From Bacillota bacterium (lineage in GTDB: Bacteria > Bacillota > Bacilli > Paenibacillales > Paenibacillaceae), in NCBI GenBank assembly GCA_023391635.1, contig JAEWAQ010000075.1, forward strand, positions 87,388 through 151,387: a DNA stretch of 64,000 nt, read 5' to 3'. The position numbers and the translations under genes were made by a program. The notes beneath the pieces were generated by a model, which worked only from the letters and a program-made list of their open reading frames with translations, had not been told where the DNA came from and searched no databases. Below, one piece after another: positions 1 through 8,053 of the stretch (positions are counted from its first letter, which is position 1; each line of letters starts with the position of its first letter).

Positions 1-924
1 TTCCGCGAGGACGGCACGTTTACGATCGTGCAATTCACGGACCTGCACTTGTCCGGCCATCCGGCAAGCGATCAGGTTCGCTGCGAATTAATGGAGCGGA
101 TCATGGCGGCCGAACAGCCGGACTTCGCCGTCCTGACGGGCGACATTATCTACTCTCCGATGTGCGAAGATCCGGAAGCAACTTTCCGTAAGGCAGCGGA
201 CGCCGTGGATCGGGTCGGCATCCCGTGGGCGGCCATATTCGGCAATCACGACGCGGAGTCTGGAACGACGAAAGAAGATTTGATGGCAATCCTGCAATCT
301 TTCGATCACGGTTACTCGGAGCCCGGACCAGCGAATATTCACGGCGTGGGCAATTTTATGTTGCCGATCCTGCAAGCCGACGATCAAGCTGCGGCCGCGA
401 TGTATTTCCTGGATACGGGAGAGAACGCGGAGCACCCGATCGGCGGCTACGAGTGGGTTCGGCGGGATCAGATCGAATGGTACGTTCAGCAGTCCGATAA
501 GCTGAAAGCGAGCTCGGGACAGGCTGTGCCGTCGCTCATGTTCTCTCATATTCCGGTGCCGGAATTCACGGAGGTGTGGGATCGGGAAATCTGCTATGGG
601 CAGAAGAACGAACGAGTGGCGTCCGCCCGCGTCAATTCCGGCTTCTTCGCGGCAATGACGGAGCAGGGGGATGTGATGGGCGTGTTCGTCGGCCACGATC
701 ATACGAACGATTTTTGGGGCCGCTTGCACGGGATTCGTCTGTGCTACGGACGCGTGACCGGAGACAACGAGGGCGGCAAAATCAAACGGGGAGCGCGAGT
801 CATTCGGCTGACGGCGGGAGAACGCGATTTTGCCACCTGGATTCGCGAGGACGACGGCACCGTAATCCGGGAACAACTCGCACATCGGCCTGAGATGATC
901 GGGAAAGGGCTTTATTATCGATGA
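1..924 (+). CDS. Calcineurin-like metallophosphoesterase, 5' end outside window
   Basis: This is a cytoplasmic-type metallo-dependent phosphatase or phosphodiesterase. The reading frame is open from base 1, and the residues before the internal GTG at 28 (FREDGTFTIVQFTDLHL) belong to the family, so the N-terminus is cut by the window edge. The dinuclear metal motifs appear in order: FTDLH, LTGDI, FGNHD, FSHIP and VGHDH, which is the full metallophosphoesterase set. The substrate cannot be told from sequence. It precedes a sugar-phosphate operon but is separated from it by a promoter, so a link to that pathway is only inferred. Confidence 0.87.
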   Translation, partial: FREDGTFTIVQFTDLHLSGHPASDQVRCELMERIMAAEQPDFAVLTGDIIYSPMCEDPEATFRKAADAVDRVGIPWAAIFGNHDAESGTTKEDLMAILQSFDHGYSEPGPANIHGVGNFMLPILQADDQAAAAMYFLDTGENAEHPIGGYEWVRRDQIEWYVQQSDKLKASSGQAVPSLMFSHIPVPEFTEVWDREICYGQKNERVASARVNSGFFAAMTEQGDVMGVFVGHDHTNDFWGRLHGIRLCYGRVTGDNEGGKIKRGARVIRLTAGERDFATWIREDDGTVIREQLAHRPEMIGKGLYYR

Positions 925-1009
925 CCTGACGCTAAGCGGCGAACTGAATATCCAGCCGCCGCTTGGCAGACGCGTTCATGTCGGCAGTCGGCAATATTGC
1001 TGCCGGCTG

Positions 1010-1059
1010 TTGACATACCGAACCCGCTCCTTATATATTTAAGTAGATTAGTTAATTAA
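1010..1059 (+). promoter_or_regulatory. Promoter with predicted ROK operator, copy 1
   Basis: A TTGACA box (1010-1015) is followed after 18 bases by TATATT (1034-1039). An AT-rich imperfect inverted repeat, TTAAGTA-GAT-TAGTTAA, overlaps and follows the -10. The 29 bases 1031-1059 are identical to 5243-5271, ahead of the ROK gene, with the same TTGACA spacing. Such a site is expected of an autoregulated repressor and its target; the protein-site pairing is inferred. Confidence 0.8.
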
Positions 1060-1086
1060 TGAAGAATTGAAAAGGTAGTGATAGGA

Positions 1087-2148
1087 ATGACAGCAAACAA
1101 AGGTGCACTTACGTTCCGCGAGATTGCGGAGCAGCCGCAAGCGATGAAAGCCGCCTATGAAGAAGCGCTGAAGCGGAAGGACTGGGCCGAAGCTTATCTG
1201 AAGGGTCCTGCGGACCGGCAGACGCTGTTCGTCGGATCGGGCTCCTCTTATTATCAAGCGATGACGATGGCGGCAACATACCGGTCGTGGCTGGGCCGTC
1301 CCGCAATCGCATGGCCGGCTTCCGAATTGCTGTTCCTGCGGGGCCAGACGGCGATCGACTGCATGGATACCGTGGTGATCGGCGTGTCGCGCTCCGGCGA
1401 ATCGTCCGAAGCCGTCAAGGCGCTTGAATCTGTGAAGCCATTGCCGGGCTGGAGGTGCGCGGGCGTGACTTGTTATGCGGATAGTTCCATGGCGAAGCTG
1501 GGCGATTCGCTCATCTCGAGGCTGGGGGCGGAGAGCAGCATGGTGATGACCAAATCTCTCTCCAGCATGATCATCGGCATCCAGACCGCGATCGCGTCCG
1601 TGTCGGATCAGGCGGAACGCCGGCTGGACGAACTGATTTCTGTGGTCGCAGGACAGCCGGAGCGAATAAGCTCGGCGAGGGAACTGGCGCAAGAGTTGGT
1701 CTCGGTGCGTCATTTTGACCGAACGGTGTTCCTGGGCATGGGCGCGATGTTCGGCATGGCACAGGAAGGCTGCATGAAATTGAAGGAAATGTCCAATGCA
1801 TGGACGGAAAGTTTCGGGACGCTGGAATTTCGGCATGGTCCGAAATCAATCGTAGATTCGCATACGTGCGTTGTCGTGCTGGTGTCTGAGCAATCGCGGG
1901 CCGAGGAATTGAAAGTGGCAAGGGAGATGCAGGAATACGGGGCGCATGTCGTGGTCGTCGCCGCCGCGGAAGGCGCAGACGCTTCCTTCGCGGATACGTT
2001 CGTAGAGACGGGCTTGCCGGAAGTTTCCGATGAAGCGCGCGCAACCGCCGCACTGCCTTTCCTGCAATATTATGGATTTTATACCGCTCTGAAGCGGGGC
2101 AACGACCCCGATCATCCTCGCAATCTTGCGAAGGTTGTCATTCTATAG
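1087..2148 (+). CDS. SIS-domain sugar-phosphate isomerase/deaminase (AgaS/FrlB/GlmS-C type)
   Basis: This 353-residue protein has two SIS domains. The first has VGSGSSYYQA and VSRSGESSEAV, which form the phosphosugar-binding loop. The second has the EFRHGPK segment typical of the isomerase half of GlmS and of AgaS/FrlB deglycases. It should convert an amino-sugar or ketosamine 6-phosphate into a ketose 6-phosphate. The ATG at 1087 is preferred over the GTG at 1078 because AAAGG sits 11 bases upstream of it. It is first in an operon with a ketose-bisphosphate aldolase and a PfkB kinase, an arrangement like agaS-lacC-gatY, which suggests a galactosamine or similar route through tagatose/fructose 1,6-bisphosphate. 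The exact substrate is unknown. Confidence 0.85.
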   Translation: MTANKGALTFREIAEQPQAMKAAYEEALKRKDWAEAYLKGPADRQTLFVGSGSSYYQAMTMAATYRSWLGRPAIAWPASELLFLRGQTAIDCMDTVVIGVSRSGESSEAVKALESVKPLPGWRCAGVTCYADSSMAKLGDSLISRLGAESSMVMTKSLSSMIIGIQTAIASVSDQAERRLDELISVVAGQPERISSARELAQELVSVRHFDRTVFLGMGAMFGMAQEGCMKLKEMSNAWTESFGTLEFRHGPKSIVDSHTCVVVLVSEQSRAEELKVAREMQEYGAHVVVVAAAEGADASFADTFVETGLPEVSDEARATAALPFLQYYGFYTALKRGNDPDHPRNLAKVVIL

Positions 2149-2172
2149 CGACGCGAGGAGGGGAATTCGTTC

Positions 2173-3042
2173 ATGCCGCTTGTTTCATCTACACCAATGT
2201 TGCGAAGGGCGCGGGAAGGCGGCTACGCGGTTGCCGCTTTCAATGTGCATACCCTGGAAATGCTGCAAGCTGTCGCCGAGGCGGCGACGGAGTTGGACGC
2301 TCCGGTCATCTTTCAGACGACGATGGGCACGGTGAACCATCTAGGCCCTGAATATATCGCGGCAGCTGCGAGCGTGGCGGCTGCTCAGACGCATGTGCCG
2401 GTGGCGCTTCATCTCGATCATTGCACCGATTTTGCGATGATCGTTCGCTGTTTGCGCGCCGGTTATACGTCGATCATGGTGGATGCTTCCGCGCATCCTT
2501 ACGCCGACAATGTCAAGGCCACGAAGCGGGTAGTCGAAATGGCGTCTGCGGTCGGCATCAATGTCGAAGCCGAGCTCGGCAAGGTCGGCGGCGTAGAAGA
2601 CAACATCTCGGTCGCCGACCATGAGGCGGCGCTGGCCGATCCGGACGAATGCGTCAGCTTCGTCGCGGAGACGGGCGTCCCGACGCTGGCGCCGGCGATC
2701 GGCACGGCGCATGGCCTCTATAAAGGAGTTCCGAACATCGACTTCGGGCGGATCGCCCGTATTGCCTCCGGAACGGATGTACCGCTCGTGCTGCATGGCG
2801 GCTCGGGGATTCCGGAAGAGCAAGTGAAGCGGGCTGTCGCGCTCGGCATGGCCAAACTGAATGTGGCAACCGAGCTGCGGATCGCGTTTTCGAACGCGAT
2901 CAAACGCGTGTTCGCAGAGAGTCCAGGCGCAGATGATCCCCGAACCTATCTGAAGCCGGCGAAAGAGGCGCTGCGCGAGGTCGTCAAGGAGAAAATCCGC
3001 ATCTGCGGTGCCGAAGGCCGCGCCCCGAGGACAGGGTGCTGA
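2173..3042 (+). CDS. Class II ketose-bisphosphate aldolase (GatY/KbaY/FbaA family)
   Basis: This 289-residue zinc aldolase would split a ketose 1,6-bisphosphate (fructose or tagatose) into dihydroxyacetone phosphate and glyceraldehyde 3-phosphate. Visible features are the HLDHCTD segment with a zinc histidine and catalytic aspartate, the later zinc histidines in GTAHGLYKG and LHGGSG, and the PKxx-like phosphate loops toward the C-terminus. The ATG at 2173 has GAGGAGGGG ten bases upstream. It lies 24 bases after the SIS gene, and its TGA overlaps the ATG of the following kinase, so the products are probably made together. Tagatose versus fructose preference cannot be read from the sequence. 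Confidence 0.9.
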   Translation: MPLVSSTPMLRRAREGGYAVAAFNVHTLEMLQAVAEAATELDAPVIFQTTMGTVNHLGPEYIAAAASVAAAQTHVPVALHLDHCTDFAMIVRCLRAGYTSIMVDASAHPYADNVKATKRVVEMASAVGINVEAELGKVGGVEDNISVADHEAALADPDECVSFVAETGVPTLAPAIGTAHGLYKGVPNIDFGRIARIASGTDVPLVLHGGSGIPEEQVKRAVALGMAKLNVATELRIAFSNAIKRVFAESPGADDPRTYLKPAKEALREVVKEKIRICGAEGRAPRTGC

Positions 3043-3995
3043 TGAGATGGACGTTGTCGTCGCCCATCTTGTGCGTCGCGTTGAATCCGTCCATCGACAA
3101 ACGGCTGCATGTGGACCGTTTGCGGCCGGGAGAGGTGCAAAGGGCCATGAAGCATGAATCGACTGCGGGAGGAAAGGGACTCAATGTGGCCAGGGCTGTC
3201 GCCGCGCTCGGGGCGGAGGTGAGCGTCACCGGGTTTGTCGGCGGAAGCAACGGCGATTGGATCCGCAATCGCTTGAAGAATGCAGACATCGGTCAGGAGT
3301 GGATCGTTGTCGCGGGAGAAACCCGAGTCTGTTTGAACCTGATCGACGATCGGGAAGGGACGTCCACGGAAATTTTGGAGACGGGGCCTCTGATCACATC
3401 CTGCGAAGCTGCTGCGTTCAGGAAGCTCTGGAGCGATCTGGCTGTTCCTGGGCGGTGGATAACGCTGTCGGGAAGTTTGCCTCGCGGATTGGGAGATGTT
3501 TATTATGCCGACTTGATTGCAGCCGCCCAATCCCGCGGAGCCTATGTCGTATTCGATGCGAGCGGGGCCGCTCTCGCGCATGGGATTGCATCCGGTCCCC
3601 ACACAGTCAAACCGAACGAGGAGGAGTTTCGGCAGTGGACGGGCTCCGATCCGCGCGATATACAGGCGATTCGCAGCTTGGCGGAGGAATTGGGCCGCAA
3701 AGGCGTCCGGACGCTGATCGTATCGTTTGGCCGGGAAGGCTGTATCGCCGCTTCGCCCGACGGCGGGTTGTGGCGGTCCATTCCGCCGAACGTCCGGACG
3801 GTTAACGCGGTCGGAAGCGGAGATTCATTCGTTGCCGGATGGACGGTCGCCAGCGCATCGGGGTTCGCGCTGCCCGATGCGCTGCGACTGGCGACGGCGG
3901 TCGGCGCCGCGAATGCGATGACCGAAACAACAGGAGGAGTCGATCGCCGGATCGTGGAGGAACTTCTCGAACAAGTAATCGTGGAACGGGTGTGA
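3042..3995 (+). CDS. PfkB-family hexose-phosphate kinase (1-phosphofructokinase/tagatose-6-phosphate kinase type)
   Basis: This 317-residue sugar-phosphate kinase starts with the CVALNPSIDKRL signature of the FruK/LacC branch. It continues with GGKGLNVARA (substrate side) and ends with VGSGDSF, carrying the catalytic aspartate and anion hole. It probably phosphorylates the ketose phosphate made by the SIS enzyme to give the bisphosphate that the neighbouring aldolase cleaves. The ATG at 3042 overlaps the aldolase stop (TGATG); an in-frame GTG at 3036 is the alternative. GAGGACAGGG lies upstream as the ribosome site. FruK and LacC functions are not separable here; the operon favours LacC-like use. 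Confidence 0.87.
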   Translation: MRWTLSSPILCVALNPSIDKRLHVDRLRPGEVQRAMKHESTAGGKGLNVARAVAALGAEVSVTGFVGGSNGDWIRNRLKNADIGQEWIVVAGETRVCLNLIDDREGTSTEILETGPLITSCEAAAFRKLWSDLAVPGRWITLSGSLPRGLGDVYYADLIAAAQSRGAYVVFDASGAALAHGIASGPHTVKPNEEEFRQWTGSDPRDIQAIRSLAEELGRKGVRTLIVSFGREGCIAASPDGGLWRSIPPNVRTVNAVGSGDSFVAGWTVASASGFALPDALRLATAVGAANAMTETTGGVDRRIVEELLEQVIVERV

Positions 3996-4000
3996 GGACG

Positions 4001-5137
4001 ATGAAGAAGAAAATAGAGTCGGTGTTGGATGCATGGAAGAACCGTCATCGCGATTTGCCCCGGCACCAAAGTCTGATCGGATTCGATGGGTTCATCGATC
4101 AGATAGCAAAGCCCGTCAGGGAGAAAGTCGGCAACGGTCGGCACCGCTACTTCCGGGAATTGTCGGAGCTTGGCCAATATATCTTGTCCAAGCAGGGCCG
4201 CAATTGCTGCATCGAAATGGATGAGAAAATGGTGAAGACAGGCGGAAGCGCGCAAATTTTCGCCACGGCGGTCGGCAGACTGGGCGTGACGATCGACTGT
4301 GTGGGCGCCATGGGCTTCCCGGAAATCCATCCTGTGTTCGAACAGATGAAAGACGACCGTTGCACGCTGCACAGTTATGCCGCACCCGGGCACAATATCG
4401 CGCTGGAATTCGATAGCGGCAAATTCATGATGGCCAATATGAACGAGCTCGGCAGCATCAAGTGGGAACAGATCAAATCGAGGATTGGCCTGGACAGGCT
4501 CATTCGCATGTTTCGGGAGAGCAGCTTGATCGGCATGATCAACTGGAGTGAAATTTTCCATGCGAATACGATCTGGCAAGGCATTCTGGATGACATTGCG
4601 CCGATCGTCGGGCCGGATCGATCAAAGCTCGTCTATTTCGATTTGTCAGACTGTTCGAGCCGCAGCCGCGAGCATATTCAAGAAGCGATGACCATGTTGA
4701 AAAATTACTCCCGGTTGTACCGCGTGGCTTTCGGCATGAACGAGAATGAGGCGCATGTGATCAGTCAAGCATTGATCGGCGATGACGCAGGATTCGACTT
4801 GATGGCGATGGGAACGCGTCTTTATGCCATACTCGGCGTCGATGACCTTCTAATTCATCGTAAAACGGGAAGCGTGGGTTGGAATGAAGGAGGTTCATTC
4901 GACGTTCCCAACTATTATACGGACAGTCCTGTACTGTCTACCGGAGCGGGCGACAACTTTAATGCGGGTTATTGCGTTGCCAAGCTGCTCGGCATGAACA
5001 TGGAGAGCTGTATGATTCTGGCGCATGCGGTGGCCGGCTTCTATGTCCGCAACGGCGCCAGCCCGACTCCGGACGGGCTAAGCTGCTTCCTTCAGGAATG
5101 GCGGGATACTTTCGTCGGGAGGGGAGGGGAATCGTAA
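4001..5137 (+). CDS. PfkB-family carbohydrate kinase
   Basis: This 378-residue protein is a divergent, longer relative of the PfkB/ribokinase fold. It has an N-terminal GFDGFIDQ segment, a KTGGSAQIFATAVGRLG substrate-side segment and the catalytic STGAGDNFNAG loop near the C-terminus. It is distinct from the FruK/LacC-like kinase just upstream, and two kinases in one operon suggest that one acts on the free sugar and the other on the sugar phosphate. The ATG at 4001 is chosen because GTGAGG of the previous stop region serves as ribosome site; open frame further upstream is antisense or overlap only. The substrate is unknown. Confidence 0.8.
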   Translation: MKKKIESVLDAWKNRHRDLPRHQSLIGFDGFIDQIAKPVREKVGNGRHRYFRELSELGQYILSKQGRNCCIEMDEKMVKTGGSAQIFATAVGRLGVTIDCVGAMGFPEIHPVFEQMKDDRCTLHSYAAPGHNIALEFDSGKFMMANMNELGSIKWEQIKSRIGLDRLIRMFRESSLIGMINWSEIFHANTIWQGILDDIAPIVGPDRSKLVYFDLSDCSSRSREHIQEAMTMLKNYSRLYRVAFGMNENEAHVISQALIGDDAGFDLMAMGTRLYAILGVDDLLIHRKTGSVGWNEGGSFDVPNYYTDSPVLSTGAGDNFNAGYCVAKLLGMNMESCMILAHAVAGFYVRNGASPTPDGLSCFLQEWRDTFVGRGGES

Positions 5138-5221
5138 AGACGATGTCCAGCTCCGGGGCGGGATGGCGTGAATAAGGGGGATAACCCGGCTGTTACCACG
5201 AAGCAAGGATTGCGAAAACGG

Positions 5222-5271
5222 TTGACAGATCGCATTTGCATCTTATATATTTAAGTAGATTAGTTAATTAA
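5222..5271 (+). promoter_or_regulatory. Promoter with predicted ROK operator, copy 2
   Basis: TTGACA (5222-5227), an 18-base spacer and TATATT (5246-5251) are followed by the same AT-rich inverted repeat as ahead of the SIS operon. Identity with 1031-1059 runs for 29 bases (5243-5271). It lies 30 bases before the ROK start, which fits autoregulation. Spacing and sequence are read directly; binding is inferred. Confidence 0.8.
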
Positions 5272-5300
5272 ATACAATAATCGCAAATGAGGTCAACGCA

Positions 5301-6443
5301 TTGAAACCGTTTATCGCTTCCCACTTGAAAGACATGAATCGCAGAACTGTCTATTCGCTTGTCGCTTCGGCAGGGGAGATTTCCAAAGCGGAGATCAACA
5401 GGCAGACCGGGATCAGCCCGCCCACCGTCATCAAAATCATCGACTTCTTCCTGAAGAGCGGGATCGTCGAGGAAGCTGGAGAAGGAAATTCGATGCTCGG
5501 CCGCAAGCCCCAGCTTCTTCGCTTCAATCCGAATGCTGCCTACTCGATCGGCATTGAATACGACGGGGATATTCTGAAGGCAGGGATCGTCGATTTGCTG
5601 GGCCAGGTGAAGGCTGTGCGGTCGATCGCGGCAGGCCGCGATATCGATGCGATCCTGAACGAGAAGCTTGAAGCGTGCGTGCGCGCGGCAGTCGACGACT
5701 CCGGCATACCCATGAGCAAGATCATGGGGATAGGCATCGGCTTTCCCGGCGTTGTTCATTCGGAGACGTGCGAGGTGCTGTATGCGCCATTGGTCGGAAT
5801 TCTGGATCGACGCGATTATTCGGCGGAAATTCGCCGTCTGAGCCGCCGGCTTGGCGTACCGATTTTTCTGGAGAACGATGTGAATGCGGCCACAATCGGA
5901 GAGTTTCACACAAGAGGGCTTGGCGCCGGAGACGATATGCTGTATATTTCGCTCGGCGTCGGTTTGGCAGCCGGCATTGTGCTGGACGGGGCGCTCCGGA
6001 AGGGGCGGACAGGTTCGGCCGGCGAAATCGGCTACTTGGTATTCGACAAGGATTTCGTCACGATGAAGTCGAAGCCGGGATGGATGGAAAGCCGAATCGT
6101 GCTTGATCCGCTGTATTTGCAGACGATCGGGCACGGTTCCGGCAATGCTGCAAACGGGGATTTCGACTCCGAGCGGCACGATGGCATGCTGGAGTCCATC
6201 GCTGATTTGCTGGCGCTCAGCATTGCCAACTTGTCGGTTTCACTCGATGCCGGGCTGGTTGTCCTTGGCGGCGCTGCCATGAAAACGATCGGCCGAGATG
6301 TGCAGAACAGAGTGGACGAGCGGTTGTCCCGGCTTTGCCTGAATCCTGTGAAATGCTTGTTGGGCAAGTGCGATTATCCGTTTATCGTCGGATCGGCGGC
6401 GATCGTCAGGGAGGCTGTCATGGATTCGTTGTTGGCCGGGTAA
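5301..6443 (+). CDS. ROK-family transcriptional repressor (NagC/XylR type)
   Basis: This 380-residue regulator has an N-terminal winged helix-turn-helix (KAEINRQTGISPPTVIKII, about residues 30-50). A ROK sugar-binding/kinase-like fold follows, with GIGIGFPGVV, LENDVNAATIGE, LGVGLAAGIV and SAGEIGY. The zinc cluster CxCGxxGC that many ROK proteins carry after the EIG motif is not present. It starts at a TTG with GAGGT upstream. ROK repressors lose DNA affinity on binding a sugar or sugar phosphate. Identical operator-like blocks ahead of this gene and of the SIS-aldolase-kinase operon make that operon its probable target, with the GH4 promoter a weaker candidate. Confidence 0.9.
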   Translation: MKPFIASHLKDMNRRTVYSLVASAGEISKAEINRQTGISPPTVIKIIDFFLKSGIVEEAGEGNSMLGRKPQLLRFNPNAAYSIGIEYDGDILKAGIVDLLGQVKAVRSIAAGRDIDAILNEKLEACVRAAVDDSGIPMSKIMGIGIGFPGVVHSETCEVLYAPLVGILDRRDYSAEIRRLSRRLGVPIFLENDVNAATIGEFHTRGLGAGDDMLYISLGVGLAAGIVLDGALRKGRTGSAGEIGYLVFDKDFVTMKSKPGWMESRIVLDPLYLQTIGHGSGNAANGDFDSERHDGMLESIADLLALSIANLSVSLDAGLVVLGGAAMKTIGRDVQNRVDERLSRLCLNPVKCLLGKCDYPFIVGSAAIVREAVMDSLLAG

Positions 6444-6518
6444 AGTCGGCTGCGGGGATGATGACGTTGAGGAGCATGCAGATGGAAGGGGCCGGATCAT
6501 CCGGATCTTCTCTCCAAT

Positions 6519-6545
6519 TATTTATTTAACTTAGTTATCTATTGA
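6519..6545 (+). promoter_or_regulatory. Degenerate ROK-operator-like AT-rich palindrome
   Basis: TAACTTAGTTA (around 6528-6538) sits in an AT-rich stretch ahead of the GH4 gene. It resembles the inverted form of the two perfect copies (about 14 of 22 positions match). It could extend the ROK regulon to GH4, but the match is weak. Confidence 0.4.
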
Positions 6546-6588
6546 GAAGTATGACGGTAAAAAATTTTTATACAAAGGGGAAATTGCA

Positions 6589-7962
6589 ATGGCGCGTACA
6601 CCGGAAAGATTGAAAATTGCCTTCATCGGCGCGGGAAGCGGATCGTTCGCCTCGCTGACGATTGCGGATGTGATGCTGAGCGAGACGTTGAACAGCGTGC
6701 CGCTGGAGCTGGTACTGATGGATATCGCGGAAGAGCCGTTGCGCAAGAGAGAAGCGTACACAAACGAATTGGCTCGCGGACTGGGCAGAAATGTGCGCGT
6801 CATCGCGACAACCCGCCTGGAAGAAGCGGTAGATGGCGCGGACTTCGTCATCACTGCCATTGAAGCAAGGCGGCAACATTATTGGACGCAAGATTTTCAT
6901 GTGCCGCGCAGATACGGCTTCAGGCAAATTTTCGGCGAGAATGGCGGACCTGGCGCCATGTTCCATACGCTGCGAAGCCTTCCGGCACTGTTGGAGATCG
7001 CCAGAACGATGGAGCGATTATGCCCGAATGCATGGATGATCAATTATTCAAATCCGGAAGCAAAATTGGTGGAAGGCATATCAAAGCTCTCCAATATCAA
7101 AGTTGTCGGCCTCTGCCACGGCATCGGGATGGGCATCGACCAGTTGTCCCGTTTTCTGGAAATGCCGACAGAGGATCTGGATGTGACGGCATGCGGCATG
7201 AATCACTTCTCGTGGTTTCAGAAAATCGCCAATCGTCATACCGGCGAAGACTTGTATCCGGAATTGATCCGCAGAGAGAAGGAAATGAACTGGCTGTCGG
7301 ACTGGGACGAGATTGCCTTGTCCCGCATCATGCTTCGGACATACGGACTTTATCCGCTTCCCGGCGCCAATCATATCGGCGAATATCTCGCCTGGGGCGA
7401 CGGATTTCTGGCCAGCTCGCATATTCAGTTCTTCTACGATCCGGTCGAAGGCAATCCGTGGAAGACGGGTAATATGCCCAAATTCGTATATTCCTTCTCC
7501 AGCGACCCAACCTCTGTTCCATTGTTCGGATCGGAGCAAAACGACCATTCGTCAGAGATTATCGATTTTAACAAGCTGAAGGCTTCGCACGAGGTCGGGA
7601 TTCCGATGATCGAAGCGATTGCATTTGATCGCAAAACCGATATCAAGGCGGTGAACGTGCCGAATCGCGGCATGATTCCGGGGCTTTATGAAGATATGGT
7701 CGTCGAACTGCCCGCTTATGTTGACGGAGAAGGCATTCACACACGGCCAATGGAAGCACTTCCTGCTGTGATCACGGAGATGATCCGGGTGCAGGGTACG
7801 ATTCACAAGCTGGTCATTGAGGCATATGCCGAGCAATCCAGGCGGAAGCTGCTGCAGGCTTTGTTGATTGATCCGACGGTGTCCAGCTACCACAATGCCG
7901 TGGCGCTGATCGACGAAATGTGCGAGCTTCAGAAGGAGATTCTTCCTCCCATGCATTGGTAA
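6589..7962 (+). CDS. Glycoside hydrolase family 4 enzyme (alpha-galactosidase/alpha-glucosidase-like)
   Basis: This 457-residue cytoplasmic glycosidase of the NAD- and metal-dependent GH4 family works by oxidation-elimination rather than classical hydrolysis. The N-terminal Rossmann loop IAFIGAGSGSFA binds NAD. The metal ligands are seen as a cysteine in GLCHGIGMG and a histidine in CGMNHFSW. Downstream LMDI and NYSNPE segments are also typical. ATG 6589 follows AAGGGG with good spacing. GH4 members act on alpha- or beta-glycosides, some 6-phosphorylated, and the specificity here is open. It follows the ROK regulator and is probably co-expressed with the FG-GAP gene 91 bases downstream. Confidence 0.9.
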   Translation: MARTPERLKIAFIGAGSGSFASLTIADVMLSETLNSVPLELVLMDIAEEPLRKREAYTNELARGLGRNVRVIATTRLEEAVDGADFVITAIEARRQHYWTQDFHVPRRYGFRQIFGENGGPGAMFHTLRSLPALLEIARTMERLCPNAWMINYSNPEAKLVEGISKLSNIKVVGLCHGIGMGIDQLSRFLEMPTEDLDVTACGMNHFSWFQKIANRHTGEDLYPELIRREKEMNWLSDWDEIALSRIMLRTYGLYPLPGANHIGEYLAWGDGFLASSHIQFFYDPVEGNPWKTGNMPKFVYSFSSDPTSVPLFGSEQNDHSSEIIDFNKLKASHEVGIPMIEAIAFDRKTDIKAVNVPNRGMIPGLYEDMVVELPAYVDGEGIHTRPMEALPAVITEMIRVQGTIHKLVIEAYAEQSRRKLLQALLIDPTVSSYHNAVALIDEMCELQKEILPPMHW

Positions 7963-8053
7963 GGTTACCGGCGTATTCTGGTTACAAGCATATTCAATCA
8001 TCTGATCGGGCAATGGCGGGAATACATCGCAAATGATGAGGGAGCGGAATGCC

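Noticed and set aside
6589..7962. 6-phospho-glucosidase or alpha-galactosidase name for the GH4 gene
   Set aside because: Family membership is clear, but the residues that set substrate class cannot be judged without alignment, so no specific name was given.
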